Positions 20,633 to 33,528 of a stretch of DNA of 64,000 nt are shown one piece after another (position 1 is the first letter of the stretch; each line of letters opens with the position of its first letter). The DNA lies in contig CM046000.1 of NCBI GenBank assembly GCA_025175895.1, positions 68,600,720 to 68,664,719 of the forward strand. The letters run 5' to 3'. Made by a program: the position numbers and the translations under genes. The notes under the pieces were generated by a model, which made no database searches, was not told the origin of the DNA, and saw only the letters and a list, made by a program, of their open reading frames with translations. The stretch is from Wurfbainia villosa (taxonomy: Eukaryota > Streptophyta > Magnoliopsida > Zingiberales > Zingiberaceae).

Positions 20633-22714
20633 TGTTGGAATGTATACTGAAAGCCTAGCTCTTTTTGTATGAATATTTTATTTTGAAATAAGAATCACAT
20701 GATCATTATTTGCATTTTATATATTAATTATATATGTGTGTATATTGTCTAATATTTTACATTGTAGATAACATGGTGCTTGGTGTGGCACAGAAGATCA
20801 TGTTATCAGTACCTTGTAAAATATAAGTAAAGGCTCACAATCAAGATGGTTTTGGACAAACCATTGGCATGGTTGTAGTGTAGCTTGGTATTGTTTTATC
20901 TTGAACATAGAGTTACACTAGTACACTTAGGTGTATTGAGTAGGACCGACATAGAGGTGATTGATTTAGTCGACTACATAATTGAATCGGACCTCGGATA
21001 TTATGTTGTACATGCTCTTAATCCCGATATAATAACGGGCACATGTACTTAGTATTTATTTCTTTGATTTACCAGTGGGTGAGATTTAGATGGATTAAAT
21101 CAATATGCCCGGTAAGTTGGGAAATAATATTATTTACATGGTGTGCCGTTGATTATAGGAGGAAATCGTGTCCTATATATTAGGTTGATGATATCCCCTT
21201 GAGGAGCTCATAAGGTTCATCATGTAAACTCAATTTGGTTGACTTAGTCAACATGATGATAAGGTTGAGTGGTACTACTGAGGAATTAGATGTTAATTAA
21301 TTGATGGTCAAGAAATCAATTAATTGTGGACATTCGATATCTTAAACACGGGGAGATTAATGTACAAATAATATATGGAGCCCATATTAATTTATGGGGG
21401 TTGGTGAGGTAGTTCAATGATGATCCTCTAGTGGAATGGAACATCATTGATGGATTAAGTTTGTGTGGTTCCGATCCATCGGGTGGCCAAGACCCAACTC
21501 CTCCTTATGGTCCCTATCGTAGCCTAATATAATCCTTATGAAGTCTAGATCCAAGAATGTAAAACAAAACCTAGAACCAACGGTTGGGATTAAATCCCTA
21601 GATCCGATGGTCGGATGAAACCCTAGAACCAACGGTTGGGATTAAATCCCTAGATCCGATGGTTATGATGAAACCCTAGAATCGATGGTTGGGATTAAAT
21701 CCCTAGATCCGACGGTTGGGATGAAACCTTAGATCCGAAGGTTGGGATGAAATCCTAGATCCGATGGTTGGGATTAAACCCTAGATCCGACGGTTGGGAT
21801 AAAACCCTAGATCCGACGGTGGAGATTAAATCCCTAGATCCGACGGTGGAGATTAAAGGAGGCTTAAGCCCTATTCTATAAATAGATGCTTAGGGTTGGG
21901 CGGCAAGTATAATCAAGGATTTGAATTAGAGAATTAGGGTTTGGCTTTTGGAGAAGTGGGCGGCTAGGGTTTGGAGCAAAAGTGGGCGACATCTTTCTTC
22001 TTCCTTCTAGTTGTTGCCGGCGCCCAATTTCCTCCATCAATACTTGGCCGGCGCCCATCATTAAGGCCTTTCTCTTCTTCCTTAGCCGGCGGTTCTCCTC
22101 CCATTGGTGGCCGGTTCTCATCCTCCCTATTTTCCAAGGTGGCCGGCGGTTCTCCTTCATTTGGTGGCCGGCGCATCATCCATTGCTCCTTGGCCGGCGA
22201 TTGCACCAAATTCCCTAATTTGGTGGATGGTTCTAGATAGGAAGGTATTTGTGGTTTCTTCTCTTTATTCGCAGCGGACAAGGTAGAGAAGAAAGTGATC
22301 TAGAAGGCTTCTACTCGTGGAGGATGTTCGTCCACACGTCGTCCACGAGAAGGATAGGACATACGGTAGAAGATCGTAAGGTATAAAGTTATTTTAACTT
22401 TATGTACAGATCTGAGCATGTTCTTATTTGTTTTGATTATGCATGTGTGTGTATGAATATATATTGTATAATCATGGACCCCGAAGACAAACACAAAAAC
22501 CGGCGATCCGTCCGTCGTCTCTTCCGCGGCTAACCAACGGAAGAGTTGTGTTGCTCGAACAACTAGTTTGTTCGAGCGACCACTCAAGTTGTTAGCACAA
22601 CGACGAATTGGTTGTGCTAAGGAAGCTCATCCCATCCGGATTAATTCTTTCATTTGTTGAAAATTTTAATCCGGGGACATGAGAGCGAATGGGCCTCCGA
22701 AGCGACTCCCTAAA
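20633..22714 (+). repeat. 3' LTR of copia element A
   Basis: 2082 bp, nearly identical by eye to the 5' LTR, with one fewer 27-bp unit. Ends CCCTAAA at 22714, followed by target copy GGAAT (22715-22719). TATAAATA at 21877-21884. The 11-unit array is at 21567-21858. Confidence 0.92.
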
Positions 22715-23105
22715 GGAATGCCTTGCTAAACATTTCTATTTTTGCTACCTTGATGTGTACTCAGGGTTTTTCCAAATCCCAATTCACCTTAATGACCAAG
22801 AGAAGACCACCTTCACCTAGCCATATGGAACCTTCGCCTAAAGAAGAATGCGCTTTGGCCTATGTAATGGCCCAGCCACCTTCCAGCGTTGTATGACAGC
22901 TATTTTTTCATATATAATTGAACAAAATATGGAAGTATTCATGGATGATTTTTCAATCTACGGAACAAGTTTCAATGCATGTCTGAAGAATCTAGAAAGG
23001 GTTCTGCAAAGATGTGAGGAGAATAGCTTGATTTTGAATTGGGAAAAATGTCACTTCATGGTAACTGAAGGGATAGTTCTGGGACATAAGATATCAGGGA
23101 ATGAT
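22715..23105 (+). pseudogene. Gypsy G reverse transcriptase, middle part
   Basis: Resumes the RT exactly where it stopped at 4036. Readable motifs are FQIPIHLNDQEKTTFT, RMRFGLCNGPATFQRCM, the catalytic FMDDFSIYG (22938-22964) and CHFMVTEGIVLGHKIS. Two in-frame stops sit near 22818 (TAG) and 22839 (TAA), replacing conserved residues of the TCPFGTFAYRRMPFG motif family. The frame is cut at 23106 by solo LTR S1, with ATGAT (23101-23105) as target duplication. Confidence 0.88.
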
Positions 23106-24957
23106 TGAAGGTAGGGAACTTCGCTTCCCACTTCAACTCCGTCGCTTGTTCATGGCGATCCCATCTATGTCCCTGAATAAAAAAAAATTATCCTTGACAA
23201 AGATGGATTACCCAAGCTACCGTTTCATCGTCGTGCTATTCAATTAGAGTGGTCACTTGAACAAACTTGTTGTTCAAGCAACCAACCTCTATTCTACGAT
23301 TAGGCGCAAAATAGACGATGTACGGATTGTCAGTTTTTGCGTTTGTATCCGGGGTCCAAGTAAATTAGACACATAACAAAACATACAACATGCATATAAT
23401 AAGAAAAGATCATAAATAAGCATTATACCTCTCGATCTTCTATTGTATATCCTTCCTCCTTTTGGACGTCGTGTGGGTGACGATCTTCCACAAGTCGAAG
23501 CCTCCTAGATCACCAATCTTCCTTTCCTTGTTCACTCCGAACAAAGGAAGATTATAAAACAAAACTCTACTCCTTTCTAGAACCGACCACCAAGCCACCT
23601 TGCTTGGTGTTTGCCGTCGGCCAAAAGCTCCAAGGGAAGAATCCCTAGCTCTTACCGCCGGCCAAGGAAGAGGAGAAGAGGGTGGTGTCGCCGACCAAGA
23701 GAGATGATGATGGTGTTGTTGCCGCCAGCCAAGAGGAGAAGCCAACCCTAGGTTGCCGCCCAAGATGAGAAGCAAACCCTAGCCACCTCCTAGTTGCCGC
23801 CCAACAAACCCTAGCCTCTCTTAGTTGCTGCCCATGCCAAGTGAAGCAAAACCCTAATCTCCCTTCCATGTTATTGCCGCCCACCTCTTAAGCCTCCTTT
23901 TATAGAGCTAGGCATAAGCCTCCTTATAATCTCTCCGTCGGATCTAGGGTTTTAATCTCAACCGTCGGATCTAGAGATTTAATCTCAACCGTCGGATCTA
24001 GAGATTTAATCTCCACTGTCGGATCTAGAGTTTCATTTTCCACCATCGGATCTAGGCTCCATGAGGTTTTAATAGGCTACAATAGGGACCATGAGGAGGA
24101 GTTGGATCTTGGCCACCCAATGGATCAAGCCAACATAAAGTCTGATCCATTAATGATAATCCATTCCACTAGAGGATTATCATTGATCTACCTCACAAAC
24201 CCCATAAATTAATATGGGCTCCATATATTATTTGTATATTTTTCTCCCCATATTTAAGATCTCGAATGCCCGTCGATTAATTAATTTACTGACAATTAAT
24301 TAATCAACATCTATCTCCATGAGTAGTACCACTCAACCTTATCATCATGTCGGACCAAGTCCACCTGCAGGGTTTACGTGATGAACCTTATGAGCTCCTC
24401 AAGGGGACATCATCATCTTAATATATAGGACACGGTTTCCTCTTATAATCAATAACACACCATATAAATAATATCATTTCCCAACTTACCGAGCCTATCG
24501 ATTTACTCTATAAATCTCGCCCATTGGTAAATTAAAGAAATGAATACTAAGCATATGTGCCCGTTATTATATCGGGATTAAGAGCATATACAACATAATA
24601 TCTGAGGTCCGATTCGATTATGTAGTCAGCAATAAATCGAATCACCTCTAAGTTGGTCCTGCTCAATACACACAAAGTGTACTAGTGTGATTCTATGGTC
24701 AAGACAAACCAATACCAAATCACACTACAACCATTCCAATAGTTTGTCCATAACCATTCGATTGTGGGCCTTTACTTATACTTTACAAGAAACTGATAAC
24801 ATGATCTTCCATGTGACACTACACACCATCTTATCTATAATGTAATGTATTAGACAATATGTATAACCATAAATATACAAACAATGATCATGTGATTCTT
24901 ATTTCAAAATTAAAGATGTTCATACAAAAGATAGACTTTTCAGTATACATCCCAACA
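23106..24957 (-). repeat. Solo LTR S1 (A2-like copia family), reverse
   Basis: 1852 bp flanked by perfect ATGAT duplications at 23101-23105 and 24958-24962. On the minus strand it starts TGTTGGGATGTATACTG and ends CCTACCTTCA. Its sequence follows LTR A2 (37062-38898), including about four copies of the 27-bp unit and a TATA box (complement of 23897-23904). The 3' tip differs from A2, whose LTR ends CCCTCCCAACA. No internal element sequence is present, so this is the product of LTR-LTR recombination. Open frames at 23440-23884 are LTR sequence. Confidence 0.92.
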
Positions 24958-26974
24958 ATGATATCTAAGTAGACAAGGCAAAGGTCGAAGTAATTGAAAA
25001 TTTGCCACCACCCAGGGATGTGAAGGGGGTCCAGAGCTTTCTTGGGCATGCAGGTTTTTATAGAAGGTTCATAAAGAATTTCTCTCAGATAACTAGACCT
25101 TTGACAAATCTACTAGCTAAGGACACAGAGTTTATTTTTGATCGGCAATGTTTAGCAACATTCGAAGAAATAAAAAAGGCCTTAGTAATGTCCTCGATAA
25201 TACAACCCCCTGACTGGAGGCTACCATTCAAGGTCATGTGCGATGCTAGTGATTATGCAGTAGGGGCAGTGTTGGGGCAATGGAAGGAGAATAAGCTACA
25301 CGCCATACACTACGCCAATAAAATATTGAACAGAGCACAAATCAATTATGCCACGATCGAGAAGGAATTATTGGCAGTCGTGTTTGCATTCAACAAGTTC
25401 AAACAGTACTTAGTAGGTTCGAAGGTGGTTGTTTACACTGACCATACTGCAGTTCTCTACTTGCTAAGTAAGAAGGATGTTAAACCCCGCCTTATTCGAT
25501 GGATTCTATTACTTCAAAAATTTGATATAGAAATCAAGGATAAAAAGGGCTCGGACAATGTCGTTGTAGACCACTTATCGTGCATGCCCATAGATGGCAG
25601 GGTAGAAGAGGAAGATGGTGCCCAAATAGACGATGCTCTACGGGATGATACCCTCATGGCTATTACTAAGGTTACCACCCCATGGTATGCAGATTTAGTG
25701 ATTTTTCTAGAAGGGAGAGTGATACCATCAGAATTCATGACCCAACAAAGGAAAAGATTCTTTGTAGAGGTTTGGCAATATATATGGGATGATCCCTTCC
25801 TATTTAGAAAATGTGCAGATATCGTATATCGAAGGTACATACTAGAAGAGGAAGTGGAGACCATCCTCTTTCACTGCCATTCCTCAGCATATGGGGGGCA
25901 TGTCGGAATTGCAAAAATAGCTACGAAGGTACTTCAAGTAGGATTCTACTGGCCTAGTCTGTTTAGGGACACAAACAACTATGTAGTCTCCTGCAATCGG
26001 TGCCAGTGAATAGGAAATATAGGTAGGAGACATGGGATGTCGACAAGCGCCATATTAGAAGTAGATCTCTATGACGTATAGGAGATAGATTTCATGGGAC
26101 CCTTTCTCGCTTCCGACACGAACAAATATATCATGGTCGCCGTAGACTACATCTTCAAATGGGTGGAGGTCGTAGCATCACCCCACTGCGATGCTAGGAC
26201 CGTAATAAAATTTTTCAAAAGAAACATATTCCCTAGATTTGGAGTTCCTCGAGTAGTAATCAGTGATGGAGGATCCCACTTCATCGAAAAATAATTTAAA
26301 AAATTGCTACATAAATATGGGGTGATCCAAAAATTCTCGTTAGCGTACCACCCGCAAATGAGTGGACAAGTGGAAATTTTGAATCGAGAGATCAAGAGTA
26401 TCTTGAAAAGATGGTAGTGGCATCAAGGAAAGATTGGTCACAAAAATTGGACGATGCTCTTTGGGCTTATCACACAGCTTACAAGACCCCGATAGGCATG
26501 ACCCCATTTTTCTTAGTTTATGGGAAGCCTTTCCACCATCCCATTGAATTAGAACACAAGGCTTTCTGGGCCATCAAGAAGCTCAATTTGGACTACTGCG
26601 CGACAGGAGAGAAAAGGAAACTGCAGTTAAATGAGCTGGACGAAATTCGAAGAGATGCGTTTGAGCATGCTAAGGCATATAAAGAAAGAACTAGGAAGTG
26701 GCATGACCAACATATCTTGAGAAGGGAGTTTAAGGAAGGCGACTTAGTTCTCTTGTATAATTCCAGGTTAAAATGTTTTCAAGGGAAGCAAAAATCAAGG
26801 TGGTCAGGACCGTTTCGGATAAAGAGGGTATACCCATATGGTACAGTGTATATATGGAGTAAGAAATCAGAGGATATCAAAGTAAATGGACAACGATTAA
26901 AGAAGTATCTAGGGGAGTCTCCAGAATTTGAGACAGATGAGTGGAGGTTTACAGAACCTCCGGAGCCAAGTTGA
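24958..26974 (+). pseudogene. Gypsy G RT end, RNase H and integrase
   Basis: After a TAG near 24971 the frame reads [14 protein letters not shown] and runs open to 26009. RNase H has [27 protein letters not shown] and [12 protein letters not shown] with its three acidic positions. The integrase zinc finger is [12 protein letters not shown] with a CNRCQ end. After a TGA the core follows: EIDFMGPF (first Asp), VISDGGSHF (second Asp), and, in the region near 26370, [11 protein letters not shown] (Glu). Stops fall at 26007, 26080, 26292 and 26415. The 187-residue stretch 26411-26974 covers the integrase C-terminus and ends in a natural-looking stop. Order RT-RH-IN confirms Ty3/gypsy. Confidence 0.9.
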
Positions 26975-28492
26975 GATAATGGAGAGTGGTCAAGCTAAAA
27001 GACCATAAACAAAGAGCTTCTTGGGAGGCAACCTAAGTTTAATTTTACATGTTTTTAATCTTTCTTCATTCATGTGTATAATTTAGACTGTGATTTATTA
27101 TCGCTTATGTTCTTTGCAAAAAGCTTAGGATTAGGGAAAACTTGCTAGGAGGAAGCAAAGATTATTTTGAGCCCACCTAGTCCACAATGAGAGCCTGCAC
27201 CTGCACCACCATTTTTTCTTCTACTCTTGAGCAGAATAAAGGTACAACCACCTAGTACTTCTCTGAGTTCCGATCGTGCCTCGATGACATATATGTTTAG
27301 CAATAGACACAGAGGCAGCGATGGGAGGAGCAGAGGACCTACACACAGGCAGAGTTCTAGGGCTTCTGAGAGCATTTTTAGCAAGATGAAGAGTTCTACC
27401 ATGAGGCTCATATCTACTGCCAGGAGGAGGCCACTTACCGCCAAGAGATACGGCGGTATATGCATGCTCAATATGCACAATGGGCATGAGAGGAGGAGCA
27501 CCGAGTAGTCGTTGCATCCACCAGCTCTTAGATCGACCACATGTACATGTGGCATCAGCGGCTCAACACCAGATCTCCCAGGACCCCGATATGTTGAGGC
27601 TACCAGACTTTCCACCTCGCCCACCATACTAGAGGTATGTTTCTCTTAAGTCTGAGGGGCCCCTAAGTTTCGATTTATTTTGTTTCTAGCAGTAGTTTCT
27701 TTTCTGATATTTGCATTTTAGTTAGCATTCATTTCTTCATGCATATGTTGTTTAGTTTCTTTCAGCACTTAGTTTTTGCTATATATAAGCTGCCTTAGTA
27801 GTATTTTTAAGGTTTTCTTCATGAGTTGTTTCCATGGGTAGCTTAGCTTCATTTACCTCGTTGTATTTTATTTTATTTGATCTAATGAATGTTCTAGACT
27901 TACACTGGTTAGCTTTTATTTTTACACCTACACATGACGAACGTTCTGAAAGGGAAAATCTAGTACGTACCTAGTTATGATTCATCTTAGTAGTCTAGTA
28001 CTTTGGAATCCATAGGTGACTCTAGATTTAGTATTTTAGTTACTAGAGATGCTCGGATTATAAAAGTCCATTCGAAAAAAATCAAAATCCCAAGAGAGAT
28101 AGAGAAAAAAAAAGAAAAAAAATTGAAAAAGATTATGAGGGTTTAAAATAGTTGTTGGTGGAAATGTTAGGTGCCCCACCTTTGAGACTTTGTGCTAGAT
28201 ATAGGGAACGATCCTCGCTTTGGGCAGGTAAGTGCCTAAGAGTCGGAGACCTTAGGAAAGCTATAAGATGATGACTTAACTTACCATGGAACGAGTATCC
28301 CCTAATAAAATTCACTTGGCACATGTACGAGGAGCTAACTTAGTGAATTTTTAGAACACATCTATTTTACTTTGATTGAAAATACCACTTGATAAATCTA
28401 GTTAACATGCTAAGCATGAAATTATTGCTTTTTAAAATTTCATGGCACTGAGGTTTGCTTGAGGACAATCAAAGATCTAAGTATGGGGGAAT
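26975..28492 (+). other. 3' region of gypsy G between pol and 3' LTR
   Basis: No intact gene. A degenerate plus-strand frame at about 27385-27525 reads QDEEFYHEAHIYC and RRYMHAQYAQWA before a TGA, a charged helix-like composition that could be a remnant of the extra Athila ORF. Longer minus-strand open frames here show no domain. The tract AAGTATGGGGGAA at 28479-28491 abuts the LTR start and looks like the polypurine tract. Confidence 0.55.
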
Positions 28493-29812
28493 TGATGTGA
28501 GTAAAACATATAGGGTTTTAGGAGTAGTTTTCACTCACATCCCATTTCATTTTATACTTGTTTCATGTATATCGTACTTTATTTTGCATGCATTTTCTAT
28601 TTTTTGGTTCGAAGATCTGCTCTTTGTACTTTTGTGAACAGGATAGCATTTCTTAGGGAAAACGATGCACTTTCGGAGTGAAAAAGAGCATTTGGCAGCT
28701 GGATGCAGTAGGGCACAAGGCTAGGGCGTGTGGCTACACATGGTTGTTCGAAGCTCGAGATTAGCCACCACAGGGCCACTCACAGCCTGACCATGTGGAA
28801 ACACAAGACCATGTGGTAGCCAAGCATTTTGATGCGATTAGGTTTTTTTTTTTTAGATTTCATGAAGAGTTGACCTCATGTCTATATAAAGAAAGCCATG
28901 CCCAAACCCTAGGGGGGAGGCACGACTGCCGGGACAACACTCCGATGCCCTAAAAAGCTTCAAGAACATGCAACGGGGAGGGAGGAAGCCGCTCGAGGAT
29001 CAAATTCTGCACCTCAACGCCAAGGAGAAGAGCACCATTGCATTGTAATTTACTTTCTGCGCATAATTTCTATTGTATATTTGAACATGATCAAGCTTTG
29101 TGTTTCTTCTCTTATATTCATGGAGTAGATTTACCGATTCTAGAATTAGGGAGTAGTTTATATGCGTAGAACATGTTATTCCAAATATATTTTTGATTCT
29201 TTAGTTTATATTAGCAATTGGTTTTTGTTTAAATCAATAGTACATGTTTTCATTTTCTCTCTACTGTGTGAAGCCGATACGAGGTGTGACAACTCTCGTA
29301 TCAAAGATTTAGAAGAATTAAGGAGGAACCTAAAGGGTTGGTCTCATCTCCCATAAGCATAGATAGAAGGATGGATAGAGTCGGAACGAGATACATTTCG
29401 TGTCACTGCAAGGATTGATTCTGCATCCTCGTACTACCTACCCCATCCTAAAGCCAGGGGTGGACTTGGGATGGTAGAGGTAGCTTCCGATAGATGCGAA
29501 AGCTCATCGGGGAAGTGTATGATGTCCCTTCCACAATACTGTAGTTAGAAGTCTAGATAATACTCAATTGGTAGTGTTTTCTGTGACACACAAGCGAAAC
29601 CGAAATCCTAGAATTCACTAAAAGCCTCGTAACAACCCTTCTCTTCCTCCGTGTGACACCGTACTAGACTTAGGACCACCGACAACCCTCTAAATCACAA
29701 CCATTATAACTAAAGTCCGAACAATAACGTCCACTGAATAGATCGATACTCGAATCTCAATTCCTGTGGGATTGATCATCTATATATTACTTGACGACAC
29801 TCGTACACTTGT
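28493..29812 (+). repeat. 3' LTR of gypsy G, end truncated or obscured
   Basis: Begins TGATGTGAGTAAAAC directly after the polypurine tract. TATATAAA at 28883-28890 is followed by AAACCCTAGGG. The far end near 29760-29812 (CCTGTGGGATTGATC, then TACACTTGTGGG) resembles the end of Athila-type LTRs but lacks a clean CA terminus. The next sequence is Sirevirus LTR material, so I place the border at about 29812 with an uncertainty of tens of bases. Confidence 0.6.
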
Positions 29813-32800
29813 GGGCGTTGAGTGCGAGCGTGCGCTTCGAGTCCTCGATGGTCTCCATCGTGATATTTGAGGTCGCGTTAGCATGCATCACCTTGGCAAT
29901 TGGAAAGTCCAAGCATGGGTCTTCGTAGATTAGTCTAATGTTTGGTGGCATAAAGTACAAGCGTGTGTCTTGGCAGCGTAAGCTCAAATGTACCTTGGTA
30001 ATGTGGATCCGATTAGCATGACTATAGTCGATGAAAGCACCTGAAGGCTAATGTATGGATGAACAAGTCATGAATAATTTGGAGGGAACCAATAGGCGTG
30101 AGGCTGATGGAGGTGGCTAGTGTTGGGTTTCCGGCACCGCGGCGAGTGTGTGTTCGATCATGTTTCGTAAACATGTGCACAGCGGAAGCAATAAAAATAA
30201 TAAATCTATATTTATTACAACACACACATCACATGCATGCATAGTACAACATGTGTAGACATAACTGTAAATTTAAATTTGCAATAAAAGGAAATTAACT
30301 ACGTTATACCTTTAGTATCATGTGTAGCGGGAACGACATCAACTGGAACGATCCTTGCTAGAATCGTCTCTATCTGTATCCACGCCGAGTATCCTCGGGA
30401 TGACTTTGCTAAGTCACAAGCTTCGTCTTTGTACGGGTTACTAGCCTCGTGTTGAAGACGACGTGATCGAGAGATGATCACGATCCGAATCCAAATTCGG
30501 ATCCAAAACCGAGTCCTCAAAACTCGATTTTCCGGAGAGGTATTCATCAACGGTTTGACGAATCCTTCGTCCTCCACTTTAGAGGATTACCGGAGATCGA
30601 ATCCCCGGTAAGTTAGGCACTGTCGGAGCTCTAACCGTCGTCCAAACGACGCTCCGACGAGAGAAGAACAAGCTGTCCAGAAAAACTGGACAGCTTTGGT
30701 GGAGGAGTAGGCGCCGGCCAACCAAGGGAAGCCAAGTGCTCACCTTATCGCCAAAGCCTAGGAAGATCACCAGAGGGTCGCCGGAGGATGACCGGCTGAA
30801 GCTTGGATGCCGGCAAGGAGTTGGACGGCGGCACAAGGGGCTGGGCGGCAATCCTAGGGTTGGCGCCGAAAATCCAAGGAGAGGATGGAGAGGTGGGCGG
30901 CAACCACAAGCTAGGGTTTTGGATTAGGGATTAACTATCCCTTAAGCCCTCTTTTATAGATAACTAATTCTCTTAATGGTTATTGGATCATAACCATGAG
31001 GCCCGTTAACCCGCTCCATTAATATAAGTTAAAATAAACCAAACCATGATGGTTTATTTTAAGTTAAAACGAACCGAACCAACTTTTGGTTCATTCGTTT
31101 AAAATAAACCAAACCCTTTGGTTTATTCTCCTCCATTGGATTAGAACCAAACCATTTTGGTTCATCCATTATGTCTTCATAAGACACGGCCCATCCACGC
31201 TTCCATTGCAACTGAAACGATTTCATGCTCGTTTCTTGTTTGGTCCAACCAAACCTTGTTTCTCTTGGTCTGAGAATCCCATTCTCTAGCTCGTTTTAAA
31301 TCCTTCGGATTACGCTCATTGTGCGTGTGACCAAATAGGTTCTCGGTTTATGTTGGCCGTCTATAATTAACCATTAATTATAGAATGATCATGAGTGACA
31401 CCTAGTAGTACATCATGATCCCCAATTAACCGAAAAGATCAACGGTTGATCCAGAAATATTTCTGAAACTCTTCAGCAGCTCGAATGATTCATGCCCCAT
31501 TCCCTTCACTCATCTTATACCCACTTGGTTCAGGACATGGTCTATAGTGTCAGTCCCCACTAGGCTGACTACGTCACACTTAGCCCAAGAAACATTTCCT
31601 CGTCCTACGGATTCTAGTTACTCCACATGTATCGAAGAGTACCTTACTCTAAACATGTAATGCTTTGGCCAAAGACTTTAGTAACAATCCGATGAGAGGC
31701 CATGGGTATACATCTCCTCGCAAGGAGTGGAGAATCCTTTATAGGCTATTCAAACACCTTCGATCATTTCGACTTATACCCAATCATCCCGGGTCCACAT
31801 CTCCTTAGAGATGTTTGCTTAAGATATCAAAGCATAAGTCTCCATGATCAAGATGACTTGAATACCGCAAGTCAAAGGAACATCGCACTTAAGCTACAAT
31901 AAGAACTTCATTGACATATCTATATATGCAGAGAACCATATGAAGTCTTATGGCTGGTCACTCCAATGAACTAGTTACCATAACTAGCATCCACGATTAA
32001 CTCCGGACATCACAATGTCTCCAGCCAGTGAGAATCAGCTGCTTGGATACACCAAGGAGTATACCTCGTGCTAATCTCGACAGAATCGATGGTGTCCAAA
32101 TCCATCAATTCATCGACTAGGGATAATTCTGATACATCACAATTACACATGTAGAGATACTCACTAGTTGTGATCCAATCACAAATTCTCTCATGCTGTG
32201 AATCGTATCGTGGACATTCAGTAAATGAGTTTAAGATTCAATCAAATACATCAAAATATGTATATTCAAATAGTGAATCTTCATTTATCATATAAATGGT
32301 TCATACATAAGGCGATTGCCTTAAGACATCTTTCATATATTACTAACAGCTAGATGGTATAGGTCTAAGTTAATGATGGTCTATCAAGTATGAGGGCATC
32401 ATACTTGGGTTAAATATCATGTTTGAGGTTTATCAGTAGACTGGGGTTTTGGATCAATCGACTTGCCAAGTGTTTGACACTTGGTAGTATAATCTACTCT
32501 TAGCAGTCAACTGGGGTTATGACTAGTTAACTGGAATTCGACTGCGGTTGTGTGGCCTTGGCATTCGACTGCCAACTTTGGGCAGTCGAATGGCCTTGAG
32601 CAGTTGACTTCTGTTTGCAAACACGAGTATTGAAAGTTTCGTAGTCAACATGGTAGTCGACTACTGGAGCAGTAGTCGACTACTAAGGTTTGGCAGTCGA
32701 CTGCTGGGGTATCCATTGGAGTTTTTTCAGCGTGAATTAAGCCGTTGTGAGACAACGACTACTGGAGCAGTCGACTACTAGGTATGGGCAATCGATTGCT

Positions 32801-33302
32801 AGGAAATAATCAGCCCAAGTTACAGCTTTATAAGGAGCATGAAAGGGAGAATTTTGGCAGCGGTTCTAGGAGATATTTGAGGCGAAGTGTTGGTGCATTT
32901 CATGGTCCTTCATGCTCAACCAAGCAATTAACAAGAAAAGCATTCAAAGAATTTTTGTGCAAAGTTTTATTTATGTTGTTTTTGTATTTCATTTGCATTT
33001 TCTTGAATTTCTTTCTTATTGTTGTAAGAGATTTTCTCCACTTCTGGAGAGTTTTTTGAAAAAGGAGAGGTGTATTAGTGGTGGTGTGCATCACTAGAGC
33101 TCACCCCACGGAGTAGGACCTTAGGTTCCGAACCACATTCTATTATTTCCTTTTGCATGTGATTGTCTTGTTCTTTATTTTATGCTTTATTCTATATTCT
33201 GCTACACATTCTAACGAATTTTAAAGACGATCACGATCGAATTCCAAGTGATGATGTTAAACTGCTATTCACCCCCCTCTAGCCGACCATCAATTCTCAA
33301 CA
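29813..33302 (+). repeat. Sirevirus-type LTR H, split by solo LTR S2
   Basis: Without S2 and one GCTAG copy it is about 1.26 kb. The part at 29850-30120 matches the LTRs of element D in reverse (GGAAAGTCCAAGCATGGGTCTT), and the part from 32354 carries degenerate and perfect CAGTCGACTG palindromes, then TATAAGGA near 32829. It ends with the Sirevirus U5 signature TTCACCCCCCTCTAGCCG and CAACA at 33302. No PBS or gag follows, so it is a solo or truncated LTR. The left boundary with gypsy G is unclear. Confidence 0.65.
30121..32348 (-). repeat. Solo LTR S2 (element B family), reverse
   Basis: 2228 bp between perfect GCTAG duplications (30116-30120 and 32349-32353). On the minus strand it starts TGTTAGTAATATATG and ends GGAAACCCAACA, as do the LTRs of B. 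It retains the 29-bp segment missing from the 5' LTR of B. Its TATA box is the complement of about 30951-30958. It has many substitutions relative to B and is probably older. Confidence 0.92.
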
Positions 33303-33528
33303 TTGGCAACATAACAAGTTGATCACTCAGCTTCATAGCCAGTCGACCACCCTGTTGCTTCGCAAAACTACTACTCCGTTGCATAACAAGTCAACCACTC
33401 ACCCGAGTTAAGTCATTTCACTCAATAGTTCATCCAAGAGCATCCGTTTCCCCTTTAGGTCATTCGGTAAGGGTAAGATCGTGTACTCAGCCCCTCAGCC
33501 AAGTTAATTCATTTCACTTAGTAGCTAG
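33303..33528. other. Short unassigned spacer
   Basis: 226 bp between LTR H and LTR E. Two imperfect copies of a CGAGTTAAGTCATTTCACT-like phrase occur near 33402 and 33499. I see no gene or recognisable terminus. GCTAG at 33524-33528 immediately precedes LTR E. Confidence 0.4.

Larger units (their letters stand above)
4037..22714 (+). mobile_element. Ty1/copia element A (nested host of element B)
   Basis: A complete copia element lies between GGAAT target duplications at 4032-4036 and 22715-22719. Its order is 5' LTR, PBS, leader of about 1 kb, gag, protease, integrase, RT, RNase H, PPT and 3' LTR. Element B is inserted just after the protease DTG motif (8067-17588). Without B and one TGCAA copy, A is about 9.15 kb. 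Order PR-IN-RT-RH places it in Ty1/copia. The 3' LTR ends CCCTAAA where related copies end CCTACA, so the terminal CA has been lost. A2 and A4 in this window are relatives. Confidence 0.92.
3361..29812 (+). mobile_element. Athila-like Ty3/gypsy element G, 5'-truncated and split twice
   Basis: This is the oldest host layer of the left half. Three pieces read in order as one gypsy pol: RT start (to 4036), RT middle with FMDD (22715-23105), then RT end, RNase H and integrase (24958-26974), followed by a 3' region and 3' LTR. The pieces are separated by copia element A and by solo LTR S1, each with a 5-bp target duplication, and the reading register continues across both junctions when the inserts and one duplication copy are ignored. 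Gag, protease and the 5' LTR are missing. Motifs such as VVPKKGG, GWRMCIDYRK and FPLPFIDQML suggest the Athila clade. Confidence 0.8.

Noticed and set aside
25514..25864. 116-codon minus-strand frame
   Set aside because: Antisense shadow of the gypsy G RNase H/integrase region.
27145..27627. 160-codon minus-strand open frame beside gypsy G
   Set aside because: Antisense to a degenerate plus-strand coding remnant of G; no recognisable domain.
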